Shown here piece by piece: positions 1 through 7,400 of a stretch of DNA of 17,188 nt; within the stretch, counting starts at the first letter, position 1, and each line of letters starts with the position of its first letter. The translations under genes and the position numbers were made by a program. Under the pieces are notes generated by a model, which worked only from the letters and a program-made list of their open reading frames with translations, had not been told where the DNA came from and searched no databases. The stretch spans positions 1-17,188 of the forward strand of contig JAQUXV010000018.1 in the NCBI GenBank assembly GCA_028692205.1, given 5' to 3'. The stretch is from Eubacteriales bacterium (GTDB taxonomy: Bacteria > Bacillota_A > Clostridia > Christensenellales > Aristaeellaceae).

Positions 1-2
1 TG

Positions 3-929
3 AACAACGTGATCACCTTCGGCGTCATCGTCGCGTTTATGATGTATGTGCGCCTGTTCACCCAGCCGCTCAACCAGATCGCGCAGGCGTTCAACAACCT
101 GCAGCGCACCGCGGCGGCGGGCGAGCGTGTGTTCGGCTTTCTGGAGGAGAAGGAGCTGGCGGACGAAAGCGACAAGAAGCTTTGTCTCAGCCACGTTCGC
201 GGCGATGTGGATTTCGACCACGTCAAATTCGGCTACAACCCGGACAAGACCATCATCCACGATTTTTCCGCCATCGTGAAGGCCGGGCAGAAGGTGGCCA
301 TCGTAGGCCCCACCGGCGCGGGCAAAACCACCATCGTCAACCTGGTAATGCGGTTTTACGAGCTGGACGGCGGCAAAATCCTGCTGGACGGCACTCCCAT
401 CAACGATCTACCCCGCCACAACGTACACGAGCAGTTTGGCATGGTGCTGCAGGATACGTGGCTGTTTGAGGGCACGATTCGCGAAAACATCGCCTACGGC
501 AGAGAAAACGCGACCGACGAGCAGGTGATCGCCGCCAGTAAAGCGGTGGGCCTGCACCACTTCATCCGCACGCTGCCCAAGGGGTACGATACGGTGCTGG
601 GGTCGCAGACCAGCCTGTCCGAAGGCCAGAAGCAGCTGATTACCATCGCCCGCGCGATGATCCAGAACGCGCCGCTGCTGATCCTAGACGAGGCCACCAG
701 CTCCGTGGACACCCGCACCGAGCGCATTGTGCAGCGCGCCATGGACAAGCTAACCGAGGGCCGCACCTCCTTTGTGATCGCGCACCGGCTATCCACCATC
801 AAAAACGCCGACCTTATTCTGGTAATGCGCGACGGCGACATTGTGGAGAGCGGCACACACGAGGATCTGCTGGCGCAGAAAGGCTTCTACGCCGATCTGT
901 ACAACAGCCAGTTCGAACAGGTCGCCTGA
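3..929 (+). CDS. ABC exporter, permease-ATPase half transporter (3' part)
   Basis: This is the C-terminal part of a fused membrane/ATPase ABC exporter; the reading frame is open to the left edge, so the 5' end lies outside the window. The first ~40 residues (NNVITFGVIVAFMM..., then LTQPLNQI-like sequence) match the last transmembrane helix and coupling region of type-I exporters. The nucleotide-binding domain follows. Counting from the GTG at 9, Walker A (GPTGAGKT) is at about residues 100-107, the Q-loop (VLQD) at 146-149, the signature at 203-207, Walker B (LILDE) at 224-228 and the switch histidine in AHR at 259. The signature reads LSEGQ rather than the usual LSGGQ, a tolerated variant. 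Such proteins pair as homo- or heterodimers to export drugs, lipids or peptides, and the substrate cannot be read from this part. A strong terminator follows 46 bases downstream, so this is the last gene of its operon. Confidence 0.95.
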   Translation, partial: NNVITFGVIVAFMMYVRLFTQPLNQIAQAFNNLQRTAAAGERVFGFLEEKELADESDKKLCLSHVRGDVDFDHVKFGYNPDKTIIHDFSAIVKAGQKVAIVGPTGAGKTTIVNLVMRFYELDGGKILLDGTPINDLPRHNVHEQFGMVLQDTWLFEGTIRENIAYGRENATDEQVIAASKAVGLHHFIRTLPKGYDTVLGSQTSLSEGQKQLITIARAMIQNAPLLILDEATSSVDTRTERIVQRAMDKLTEGRTSFVIAHRLSTIKNADLILVMRDGDIVESGTHEDLLAQKGFYADLYNSQFEQVA

Positions 930-974
930 CGGGCACCCGGCAGGTAGGCGGTTGCAGAAATTAAAGAATACGGC

Positions 975-1010
975 ACGGCCCCGCGAGTTTCGCGGGGCCG
1001 TTGTCTGTTT
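975..1010 (+). terminator. Rho-independent terminator of the ABC exporter gene
   Basis: A perfect 12-bp stem (975-986 with 990-1001, GTT loop) rich in G and C is followed by a T-rich tract (TTGTCTGTTT). It lies 46 bases after the exporter stop codon and just before the left end of the IS200 element. Confidence 0.9.
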
Positions 1011-1032
1011 GCAAGCTTTAGCGTTATTTAAC

Positions 1033-1049
1033 CACCAGCGGAGCTGGTG
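1033..1049 (+). repeat. IS200 left-end subterminal hairpin
   Basis: The arms CACCAGC (1033-1039) and GCTGGTG (1043-1049) form a 7-bp stem with a GGA loop. Position and sequence similarity to the right hairpin at 1716-1736 suggest it is the left transposase-binding structure. Confidence 0.7.
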
Positions 1050-1073
1050 AGGATGAAAAACTTAAGATACAAG

Positions 1074-1131
1074 AAACCTCCTTTGCTATACTAGAGACGG
1101 TCTGGCAACCGTAAGAAAGCAAAGGAGGTTT
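1074..1131 (+). promoter_or_regulatory. Leader stem sequestering the tnpA ribosome binding site
   Basis: Bases 1074-1087 are perfectly complementary to 1118-1131, giving a 14-bp stem that contains the entire AAAGGAGG ribosome site at 1121-1128. The 30-nt loop holds a smaller hairpin (ACGGT 1097-1101 with ACCGT 1108-1112). A second 8-bp inverted repeat, 1129-1136 with 1139-1146, covers the start codon. In enteric IS200, a leader hairpin that hides the ribosome site is known to keep transposase synthesis low. I infer the same role here from the pairing. Confidence 0.8.
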
Positions 1132-1138
1132 GTCATTT

Positions 1139-1612
1139 ATGACAAATGACAAAGAAAGTTTATCACATACAAAATGGAGATGTAAATATCATATTGTATT
1201 TGCACCAAAGTACAGGCGGCAACAGGTGTATGGGAGAATCAAAACGGATATTGGGAAGATACTACGTCAGCTATGTGAAGCAAAGAAAGTAGAGATATTG
1301 GAAGCAGAGGCTTGCCCCGACCATATTCATATGCTGGTGAGTATTCCGCCGCATATCAGTGTATCGCAGTTTATGGGGTATCTGAAAGGGAAAAGCTCAC
1401 TGATGATATTCGACAGACACGCGAACCTGAAATACAAATATGGGAACCGGCACTTCTGGTGCCGAGGATACTACGTGGATACAGTCGGAGCAAATAAGGA
1501 AGCTGTCGCGAAATATATTCGTAAACAGCTCGACGAAGATGTAATAGCCGACCAAATCTCCTTCAAGGAGTATATGGACCCGTTTACGGGTAGCAAGGAA
1601 TCCAAGGCATAG
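1139..1612 (+). CDS. tnpA: IS200/IS605-family Y1 transposase TnpA
   Basis: The product of about 157 residues is a single-strand DNA transposase of the HUH type. The HUH motif is visible in the segment ACPDHIHMLVSIPP, and the catalytic tyrosine is in VAKYIRKQL near the C-terminus. The N-terminal TKWRCKYHIVFAPKYRR is characteristic of the family, and the length matches complete IS200 transposases. I chose the ATG at 1139: AAAGGAGG at 1121-1128 sits 10 bases upstream, whereas the in-frame TTG at 1130 is too close to it. The frame is intact, so the element may be active. A hairpin just after the stop and three more downstream precede the right end. Confidence 0.95.
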   Translation: MTNDKESLSHTKWRCKYHIVFAPKYRRQQVYGRIKTDIGKILRQLCEAKKVEILEAEACPDHIHMLVSIPPHISVSQFMGYLKGKSSLMIFDRHANLKYKYGNRHFWCRGYYVDTVGANKEAVAKYIRKQLDEDVIADQISFKEYMDPFTGSKESKA

Positions 1613-1615
1613 AGA

Positions 1616-1636
1616 AGGCCGCTTTAGCGGCGGCCT
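1616..1636 (+). terminator. Hairpin after tnpA, possible terminator
   Basis: A 7-bp stem (1616-1622 with 1630-1636) begins four bases after the tnpA stop. No T-run follows, so termination activity is doubtful; it may instead block incoming transcription or translation. Confidence 0.4.
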
Positions 1637-1667
1637 GAGAAAGAAATGCGGTTGTCAGACTATTCAA

Positions 1668-1736
1668 TGCGTCTTGAGACGCAGCCGGTAGGTTCGCCTT
1701 GAAGGCGCGGTGCATACCACCGGCTCAGCCGGTGGT
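1668..1736 (+). repeat. Three consecutive palindromes at the IS200 right end
   Basis: Three short inverted repeats follow one another: 1668-1674 with 1677-1683, 1695-1700 with 1702-1707, and 1716-1725 with 1727-1736. The last is a nearly perfect palindrome followed by TTTG and is the best candidate for the right-end transposase recognition hairpin. The first two are within the element and unexplained. Confidence 0.65.
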
Positions 1737-1745
1737 TTTGCTTGA

Positions 1746-2107
1746 AATGGGGTTGCCAACCGGCCGACAGCCGGACAGGGTCAAGCCGATGCCCTGCGGA
1801 GCTATGTCCTTTAAGGGTATGTGTTTTAATGGCATGTATTTCGTTAAAGAATGGTTGCGTGCCGCCCGCGGGTTTGGCCGGGGCTGTCTCAGGCGGGATA
1901 GGATGTTTGCCGTCGCATCGCATCCCCTCCGGACGGTTCGCCTGTCCTCGCCTCGTTCCGGCATTGAACCGGATAGAACCGGCAGGGTCTATCTGCAAAA
2001 AAGGCCCTGTATCCCATCGGGAACCGGAAAACAAACAGCAAGTACCGTCCGCAGCGGTACCCCGTTCCATGCCGTCGCATAACCCGTACTTTTTCAATAG
2101 TTACCTG
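1746..2107 (+). other. Intergenic stretch without a credible gene
   Basis: Several open frames of 80-145 codons overlap one another on both strands. None has a good ribosome site or a recognisable domain, and they are rich in Pro, Arg, Cys and His as expected from random GC-rich DNA. I see no RNA gene. It may be an old, non-coding repeat or decayed DNA next to the insertion. Confidence 0.5.
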
Positions 2108-2137
2108 TTGACAGAGCCTCCTCCCTGCTGGTACACT
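2108..2137 (+). promoter_or_regulatory. Promoter candidate for the SulP gene
   Basis: A consensus -35 TTGACA (2108-2113) is separated by 18 bases from a -10 TACACT (2132-2137). Transcription would start near 2144, about 40 bases before the SulP start codon. Confidence 0.6.
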
Positions 2138-2181
2138 GCCACAGTTGTCCATCGCGGAATCTATGAATGAGGAAGTCCGTA

Positions 2182-3822
2182 ATGATGCAGAAACTCCAAC
2201 CCAAGCTGGTTCACACCTTAAAAGGGTACACCAAAGCGCAGTTCATGAAGGATCTCTCTTCAGGCGTCATTGTCGCCATCATCGCCTTACCGCTTTCTAT
2301 CGCGCTGGCGCTTGCATCGGGCGTCAAGCCCGAGCAGGGCATTTATACCGCCGTATTCGCGGGTTTCATCATTTCTCTTCTCGGTGGCAGTCGGGTCCAA
2401 ATTGCAGGGCCGACTGCCGCTTTTGCAACTATTGTAGCGGGAATTGTCGCTAAAAACGGAACCGACGGGCTTATCATCGCTACGCTTCTGGCTGGGCTTA
2501 TGCTGATGCTGATGGGCTTTTTCAAGCTTGGGTCGCTTATTCGCTTTATTCCCTTCACAATCACCATTGGTTTCACCGCAGGTATTGCCGTGAGCATACT
2601 GGTAGGACAGATCAAGGATTTTCTTGGCATCACCTATCTTAGCGGATTGGAAACGGTCGATACGCTAGATAAGCTGCGTGCCATCATCCTCAGTTTTTCC
2701 AGTATTAATCTGCAGGCTTTACTGGTGGGAACAGCCGCGCTAGCCGTGTTGCTGCTTTGGCCCAAAATCAGCAGGCATATCCCGGCATCGCTGATTGCCG
2801 TACTGGTGGGTGTGCTCCTGGTACAAGGTCTTGGGTTACACGTAAATACCATCGGGGATCTTTACACTGTCGCCCAGGGGTTGCCTGCATTCCACCTCCC
2901 GGCACTTAACTATAGCCGTATTGCCGTGATGTTTCCGGACGCCATTACCATCGCGCTGCTGGCCGCCATTGAATCGCTGCTCTCCTGCGTGGTGGCGGAT
3001 GGTATGATCAACAGCCACCACAACTCCAACATGGAGTTGATTGCGCAGGGCGTTGGCAACATTGTGGCCGTACTGTTTGGCGGCATTCCGGCAACAGGCG
3101 CCATCGCGCGCACGGCAGCCAACGTGAAAAACGGGGGGCGCACGCCCGTTGCGGGGATGGTTCATGCGGTGGTGCTGCTGTTCGTGCTGATCTCCCTTAT
3201 GTCCTATGCCGCGCTGATTCCGATGCCCGTTATTGCGGCGATATTATTTGTGGTCGCCTATAACATGAGCGGGTGGCGTACGTTTGTCAGGCTGTGCAAA
3301 ACAGCCCCCAAAAGCGATATTCTTGTACTGGTTACCACCTTTGTTTTTACGGTCGTGTTTGATCTGGTCGTCGCCATTAGTGTCGGCATGGTGCTGGTAT
3401 GCATTTTGTTTGTCAAACGGATGGCGGAGGAAACCGGTGTGCGCGCATGGGTGGATGCGGATAAGTTGGAAATGGGAAACGGCGTTGAAGTACCTCCGCG
3501 CACACGCGTTTACGAGCTGGATGGCCCCCTGTTTTTCGGCGTAGCCGACAAGTTAACCACCAGCCTTTCCACAGCGGATTGCAAATGCATCATCCTGCGT
3601 ATGCGCAGCGTCAGTTGTATTGATATTACCGCCCTCAACGCGCTGGAACAGATTTTGAACGGCTGTCGAAAAAAAGGAATAACCCTCGTGCTTTCGCACC
3701 TGAATGCACAGCCGGAAAACATGCTGACCAAGGCAGGGTTTTTGGAGAAGCTTGGCGCGGATAACTGCTGTGAGCATCTGGAAAAGGCCTTAGCCCGCGC
3801 ACAGACGATTGTTTGCGCCTAA
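2182..3822 (+). CDS. SulP-family anion transporter with STAS domain
   Basis: A membrane transporter of 546 residues of the SulP (SLC26) family, whose members move sulfate, bicarbonate or other anions. The N-terminal segment has the family pattern DLSSGVIVAIIALPLSIALA, followed by GIYTAVFAGFIISLLGGSRV and QIAGPTAAF. About a dozen hydrophobic segments run to roughly residue 390. The cytoplasmic STAS domain occupies the last ~115 residues (TRVYELDGPLFFGVADKL ... CIILRMRSVSCIDITALNAL). An upstream in-frame ATG at 2167 exists, but GAGGAA at 2169-2174 sits 7 bases before the ATG at 2182, and the shorter start matches the usual N-terminus; ATG 2185 is also possible. The gene stands alone with its own promoter. 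Substrate cannot be decided from sequence. Confidence 0.93.
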   Translation: MMQKLQPKLVHTLKGYTKAQFMKDLSSGVIVAIIALPLSIALALASGVKPEQGIYTAVFAGFIISLLGGSRVQIAGPTAAFATIVAGIVAKNGTDGLIIATLLAGLMLMLMGFFKLGSLIRFIPFTITIGFTAGIAVSILVGQIKDFLGITYLSGLETVDTLDKLRAIILSFSSINLQALLVGTAALAVLLLWPKISRHIPASLIAVLVGVLLVQGLGLHVNTIGDLYTVAQGLPAFHLPALNYSRIAVMFPDAITIALLAAIESLLSCVVADGMINSHHNSNMELIAQGVGNIVAVLFGGIPATGAIARTAANVKNGGRTPVAGMVHAVVLLFVLISLMSYAALIPMPVIAAILFVVAYNMSGWRTFVRLCKTAPKSDILVLVTTFVFTVVFDLVVAISVGMVLVCILFVKRMAEETGVRAWVDADKLEMGNGVEVPPRTRVYELDGPLFFGVADKLTTSLSTADCKCIILRMRSVSCIDITALNALEQILNGCRKKGITLVLSHLNAQPENMLTKAGFLEKLGADNCCEHLEKALARAQTIVCA

Positions 3823-4023
3823 ACCACTCCTTATGCCGGGAGAATAAGAGAATGATGGATGAAAACGGCCCACGACGCGACGCCATCGTATTAATAGTCA
3901 ATATTGCATAGACATTTTCTCACAATGATTTTTCGATAATACAACCATCCATATCGTAAAACCAATTTCGACGTTTTCCCTGATTTTCGATGAAAAATAA
4001 AAGAATACCGCTTCCCCGCAAGT

Positions 4024-4059
4024 AACAAAACCCCCGCAAGCCATACAACTTGCGGGGTT
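4024..4059 (-). terminator. Rho-independent terminator of tRNA-Thr
   Basis: On the minus strand, 5 bases after the encoded CCA, a 9-bp stem (4049-4057 with 4032-4040) with an 8-nt loop is followed by a run reading GTTTTGTT. This is a standard intrinsic terminator. Confidence 0.85.
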
Positions 4060-4063
4060 CTTG

Positions 4064-4139
4064 TGGAGCTGTTAGCCAGATTCGAACTGGCGACCTCATC
4101 CTTACCAAGGATGTGCTCTACCGACTGAGCTATAACAGC
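4064..4139 (-). tRNA. tRNA-Thr (anticodon GGU)
   Basis: The 76-nt minus-strand sequence folds into a complete cloverleaf. The acceptor GCTGTTA pairs with TAACAGC, the D stem is GCTC/GAGC, the anticodon stem CATCC/GGATG encloses the loop TTGGTAA, and the T arm is GCCAG-TTCGAAT-CTGGC. The discriminator is T and CCA is encoded. The anticodon GGT (plus-strand 4104-4106) reads ACC and ACU threonine codons. It is a single tRNA gene with its own promoter and terminator. Confidence 0.97.
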
Positions 4140-4160
4140 ATATTTGGGGACAACGTTGTA

Positions 4161-4189
4161 ATCATACACGAACTTTGAAAAAAAATCAA
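4161..4189 (-). promoter_or_regulatory. Promoter of tRNA-Thr
   Basis: On the minus strand TTGATT (4189-4184) and TATGAT (4166-4161) are 17 bases apart. The -10 box ends 21 bases before the mature tRNA 5' end. Confidence 0.7.
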
Positions 4190-4239
4190 TACAAATCTGC
4201 TAATTTCATGGCGCATTTTATTTTGACGGGAAGAATCAG

Positions 4240-4268
4240 TTGACGAAGGTTCCCCGCGTTATTATAAT
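4240..4268 (+). promoter_or_regulatory. Promoter of the surface-protein gene
   Basis: A near-consensus housekeeping promoter: -35 TTGACG (4240-4245), a 17-bp spacer and a perfect -10 TATAAT (4263-4268). Transcription should begin near 4275, leaving a leader of about 210 nt. It diverges from the tRNA-Thr promoter. Confidence 0.75.
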
Positions 4269-4312
4269 AAGGTAGAATATAATTTCGTTATAACATGTAT
4301 CAGTTTCATGAA

Positions 4313-4336
4313 CAACCAGCCCTGGTTGACTTTTTT
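4313..4336 (+). terminator. Terminator-like hairpin in the leader (possible attenuator)
   Basis: CAACCA (4313-4318) pairs with TGGTTG (4323-4328) around a GCCC loop; after AC comes a run of six T (4331-4336). It sits about 40 bases after the predicted transcription start and about 150 bases before the surface-protein start codon. It could therefore end transcription early and act as an attenuator. The stem is short, so activity is uncertain. Confidence 0.5.
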
Positions 4337-4342
4337 AGAAGA

Positions 4343-4430
4343 AGCTCTGCCACGAAGCGCTCGCGGAACGCAGTAAAGTAGGTTCGTGCTCAGCCTGCCG
4401 AGTGGACGGATGCCGTTGCCACAACAGGAC
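4343..4430 (+). ncRNA. Structured leader RNA, class not recognised
   Basis: Several helices can form: CACGAA (4351-4356) with TTCGTG (4383-4388); GTGGACGG (4402-4409) with CCGT and CCAC (4413-4416 and 4419-4422) around an ATG loop and a 2-nt bulge; and CCTG (4394-4397) with CAGG (4425-4428) closing that hairpin. The density of pairing without an open frame of its own suggests a cis-acting RNA. I could not match it to a riboswitch consensus that I know, and it lacks the conserved core of the c-di-GMP-I class often found before surface-protein genes. Confidence 0.4.
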
Positions 4431-4485
4431 AATTCATAACGCATATACGGGTATCGATTCAAAAAACACCGAGGGGGAAACGCAA

Positions 4486-7400
4486 GTGTCTGGGCTGGCG
4501 TATAAAAAACAGATATCGGCTCTGGTGGTTCTTGTGATCGCAATCATCTTCCTGCCGTGGTTGGCCACACCGGCCAAAGCGGGTGTTGTAGGCACTTTCG
4601 ATTGGGAAACGGCAGACTACGACACACTTTACTCCAGCGCTTCTCAAACCGTATCTGTTATTGGAAAAGGCGATGTTACCGCAACCGTTACATCTACGAA
4701 TTCCAACCTGTCCGATACGGGGATCTATATTTATAACGTCTCTACCGACGGTTCTATCGACAGCATTTCCAGCGGGAAACTGATTGTTTCAGGGTCCAAC
4801 TCAGACGACATCATGACTTTCACATTCAGTCAGCCGGTTAACATTATCAGCGCTTATGCCGTAGAATCGTATGGGCTAGCTTCGGGCACTTGGACGTATA
4901 CACCAACCGGCGGTACCAATTCCACCGTCACGGATTCCATCGGCGCCGACGACGGCCATACGGTAGCTCTGAATTGGACGGCGGTTTCTTCGTTTACAGT
5001 AACGTCCAACACGTCCGACACCGCTTTTGGTTTTGACGACATCATACTCGGCTCGAACGATGCCACGCCGCCGACGATAACCGGCGCTGTTCGCAACAGC
5101 GATACGCAGATCATGGTCTCGCTGAGCGAAGTATGTCAAAATCTTTCCAAATTCAACGACGGCGGTTTTACCGTTCATAAAACCGGCGATGCTTCCACCG
5201 CCTATACGGTTACCGCCACGGCGCAAAGCGGGGACGCGAGCTATGTGGCGCTGACCGTTGCCAACCTCGGCACGGCGGCCGGTACAGGCGTAACCGTCAC
5301 CTATACGGCAGGCATAAACGGAACGATTGCCGACCTGGCGGACAACCCCCTCGCCACGGATTTAACGGGCGTAACCGTTGACGCATGGGATACCACCGCC
5401 CCGACGGTCTTAAGCATCAACCGTTATAATCCGTCCGCGGCAACCACTAACGCGGCCAGCGTGGTTTACCGCGTCACCTTCGACGAAGGCGTTACAGGTG
5501 TCGACGCTTCGGACTTTTCCCTCACCTCGCCTTCCGGGGGTGTTACCGGAACTATCGCGTCGGTGGCGCAGAGCACCAGTTCGGTCTACGACGTTACCGT
5601 CAATTCTATTTCCGGCAACGGCACGCTTCGGCTGGACCTGAAAAACTCCGGTACCGGCATTAAGGATATCGGAGGCACCGCCATCAGCACGGGCTTCACC
5701 AGCGGCCAAACCTATACGTTCGACCAGATCGCGCCGACGCTCTCCAGCGCCGTCCGCAGCAGCGACACGCAAATCACGGTCGCGCTGAGCGAAGCCTGCC
5801 AAAACCTGATCAAATCCAACGACGGCGGTTTTACCGTTCATAAAACCGGCGACGCCTCCACCGCCTATGCGGTCAGCGCCACAGCGCAGGGTACGGATAC
5901 CAGCCACGTCGTGCTAACCGTTGCTAACCTCGGCACGGCAGCCGGCGCGGGCGTAACCGTTACTTATACGGCCGGCCCAAACGGGACGATTGCCGATTCG
6001 GCGGGCAATCCCCTCGCCACGGATGCTACAGGCGTAACCGTTGACGCGTGGGATACCACCGCCCCGACGGTCACCAATATCCTTCGGAACAACCCGGTCA
6101 CGGAAACCACCAACGCAACCAGCGTGATTTACCTCGTCACCTTCAGCGAAGGCGTAACGGGTGTGGATGTTTCGGACTTTTCCCTCACCTCGCCTTCCGG
6201 GGGTGTTACCGGAACCGTCGCGTCGGTGGCGTCCGGCAGCGCATCGTCCTACAACGTTACCGTCAATTCAATTTCCGGCAGCGGCACGCTGCGGCTGGAC
6301 CTGAAAAACTCCGGTACCGGCATTAAGGATATCGGCGGCACCGCCATCAGCACGGGCTTCACCAGCGGCCAGACCTATACGTTCGACCTTACCGCGCCGA
6401 CGCTCTCCAGCGCCGTCCGCAGCAGCGACACACAAATCACGGTCGCGCTGAGCGAAGCCTGCCAAAACCTTATCAAATCCAACGACGGTGGTTTCATCGT
6501 TAAAAAAACCGACGACGCCTCCACCCCCTATGCGGTCAGCGCCACAGCGCAGGGTACGGATACCAGCCACGTCGTGCTGACCGTCGCCGACATCGGTACA
6601 GCGGCCGGCGCGGGCGTAACCGTCACCTATATGGCCGGCTTAAACGGCACGGTTACCGATACGGCGGGCAATCCCCTCGCCACGGATTTAACGGGCGTTA
6701 CCGTTGACGCGTGGGATATCGCCGCCCCGACGGTATTAAGCATCAACCGCTATAATCCGGCCACGGAAACCACCAACGCGGCCAGCGTGGTTTACCGCGT
6801 CACCTTCAGCGAAGGCGTTACGGGTGTGGACGCTTCGGACTTTTCCCCTTTCTCGCCTGCCGGGGGTGTTACCGGAACCGTCGCGTCGGTGGCGCAGAGC
6901 ACCAGTTCGGTCTACGACGTTACCGTCAATTCGATTTCCGGCAGCGGCACGCTGCGGCTGGACCTGAAAAACGCCGACACCGGCATCAAGGATATCGGCG
7001 GCACCGCCATCAGCACGGGTTTTTCCAGCGGCCAGACCTATACGTTCGACCATACCGCGCCAACGGTATTAAGCATCAACCGGTATAATCCCTCTACGGA
7101 AACGACCGCCCTCCTAAGCGTTGTCTATCGCGTCACCTTCAGCGAGGCGGTAACAGGCGTGGATACTTCGGATTTTTCTCTCTTCAGCCCCGTGGGGGGC
7201 GTTAGCGGAAATATCCTCTCGGTTACTGCCAGCAGCACATCCGTTTACGATGTTACCGTCAGCGCAATTTCCGGCAACGGCACGCTGCGGCTGGACCTGA
7301 AGAGCAGCGGAACAGGCATTAAAGACACCGCCGGTACGGATATCGCTTCCGGCTATACGAGCGGCCAGCTTTATACCATCGACCATACCCCGCCAACACT

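Larger units (their letters stand above)
1015..1745 (+). mobile_element. IS200-type insertion sequence (IS200/IS605 family, tnpA only)
   Basis: The element is a lone Y1 transposase gene flanked by subterminal hairpins instead of terminal inverted repeats, as expected for IS200-type elements. The left hairpin is 1033-1039 with 1043-1049; the right hairpin is 1716-1725 with 1727-1736. Both begin with ACCACC followed by a purine and GC, as two transposase-binding hairpins should. The span of about 0.7 kb fits IS200 elements. No tnpB accessory gene is present. The outer boundaries are estimates: the family cleaves a short distance outside the hairpins and leaves no target duplication, so exact ends need comparison with an empty site. 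The element is clearly more AT-rich than its surroundings, which suggests recent arrival. Confidence 0.85.

Noticed and set aside
1660..2170. Overlapping frames on both strands between the IS200 element and the SulP gene
   Set aside because: No ribosome site, domain or consistent codon use; they exclude one another.
3891..4169. Minus-strand frame of 92 codons
   Set aside because: It runs through the tRNA-Thr gene and its terminator and is therefore not a protein gene.
4343..4430. c-di-GMP-I (GEMM) riboswitch
   Set aside because: The conserved core with GCAAACC and GGGACGCAAAGC is absent, so the structured leader is left unassigned.
4402..4485. Upstream ATG for the surface protein
   Set aside because: It has no ribosome site, lies in the structured leader and would place 28 polar residues before a normal signal peptide.
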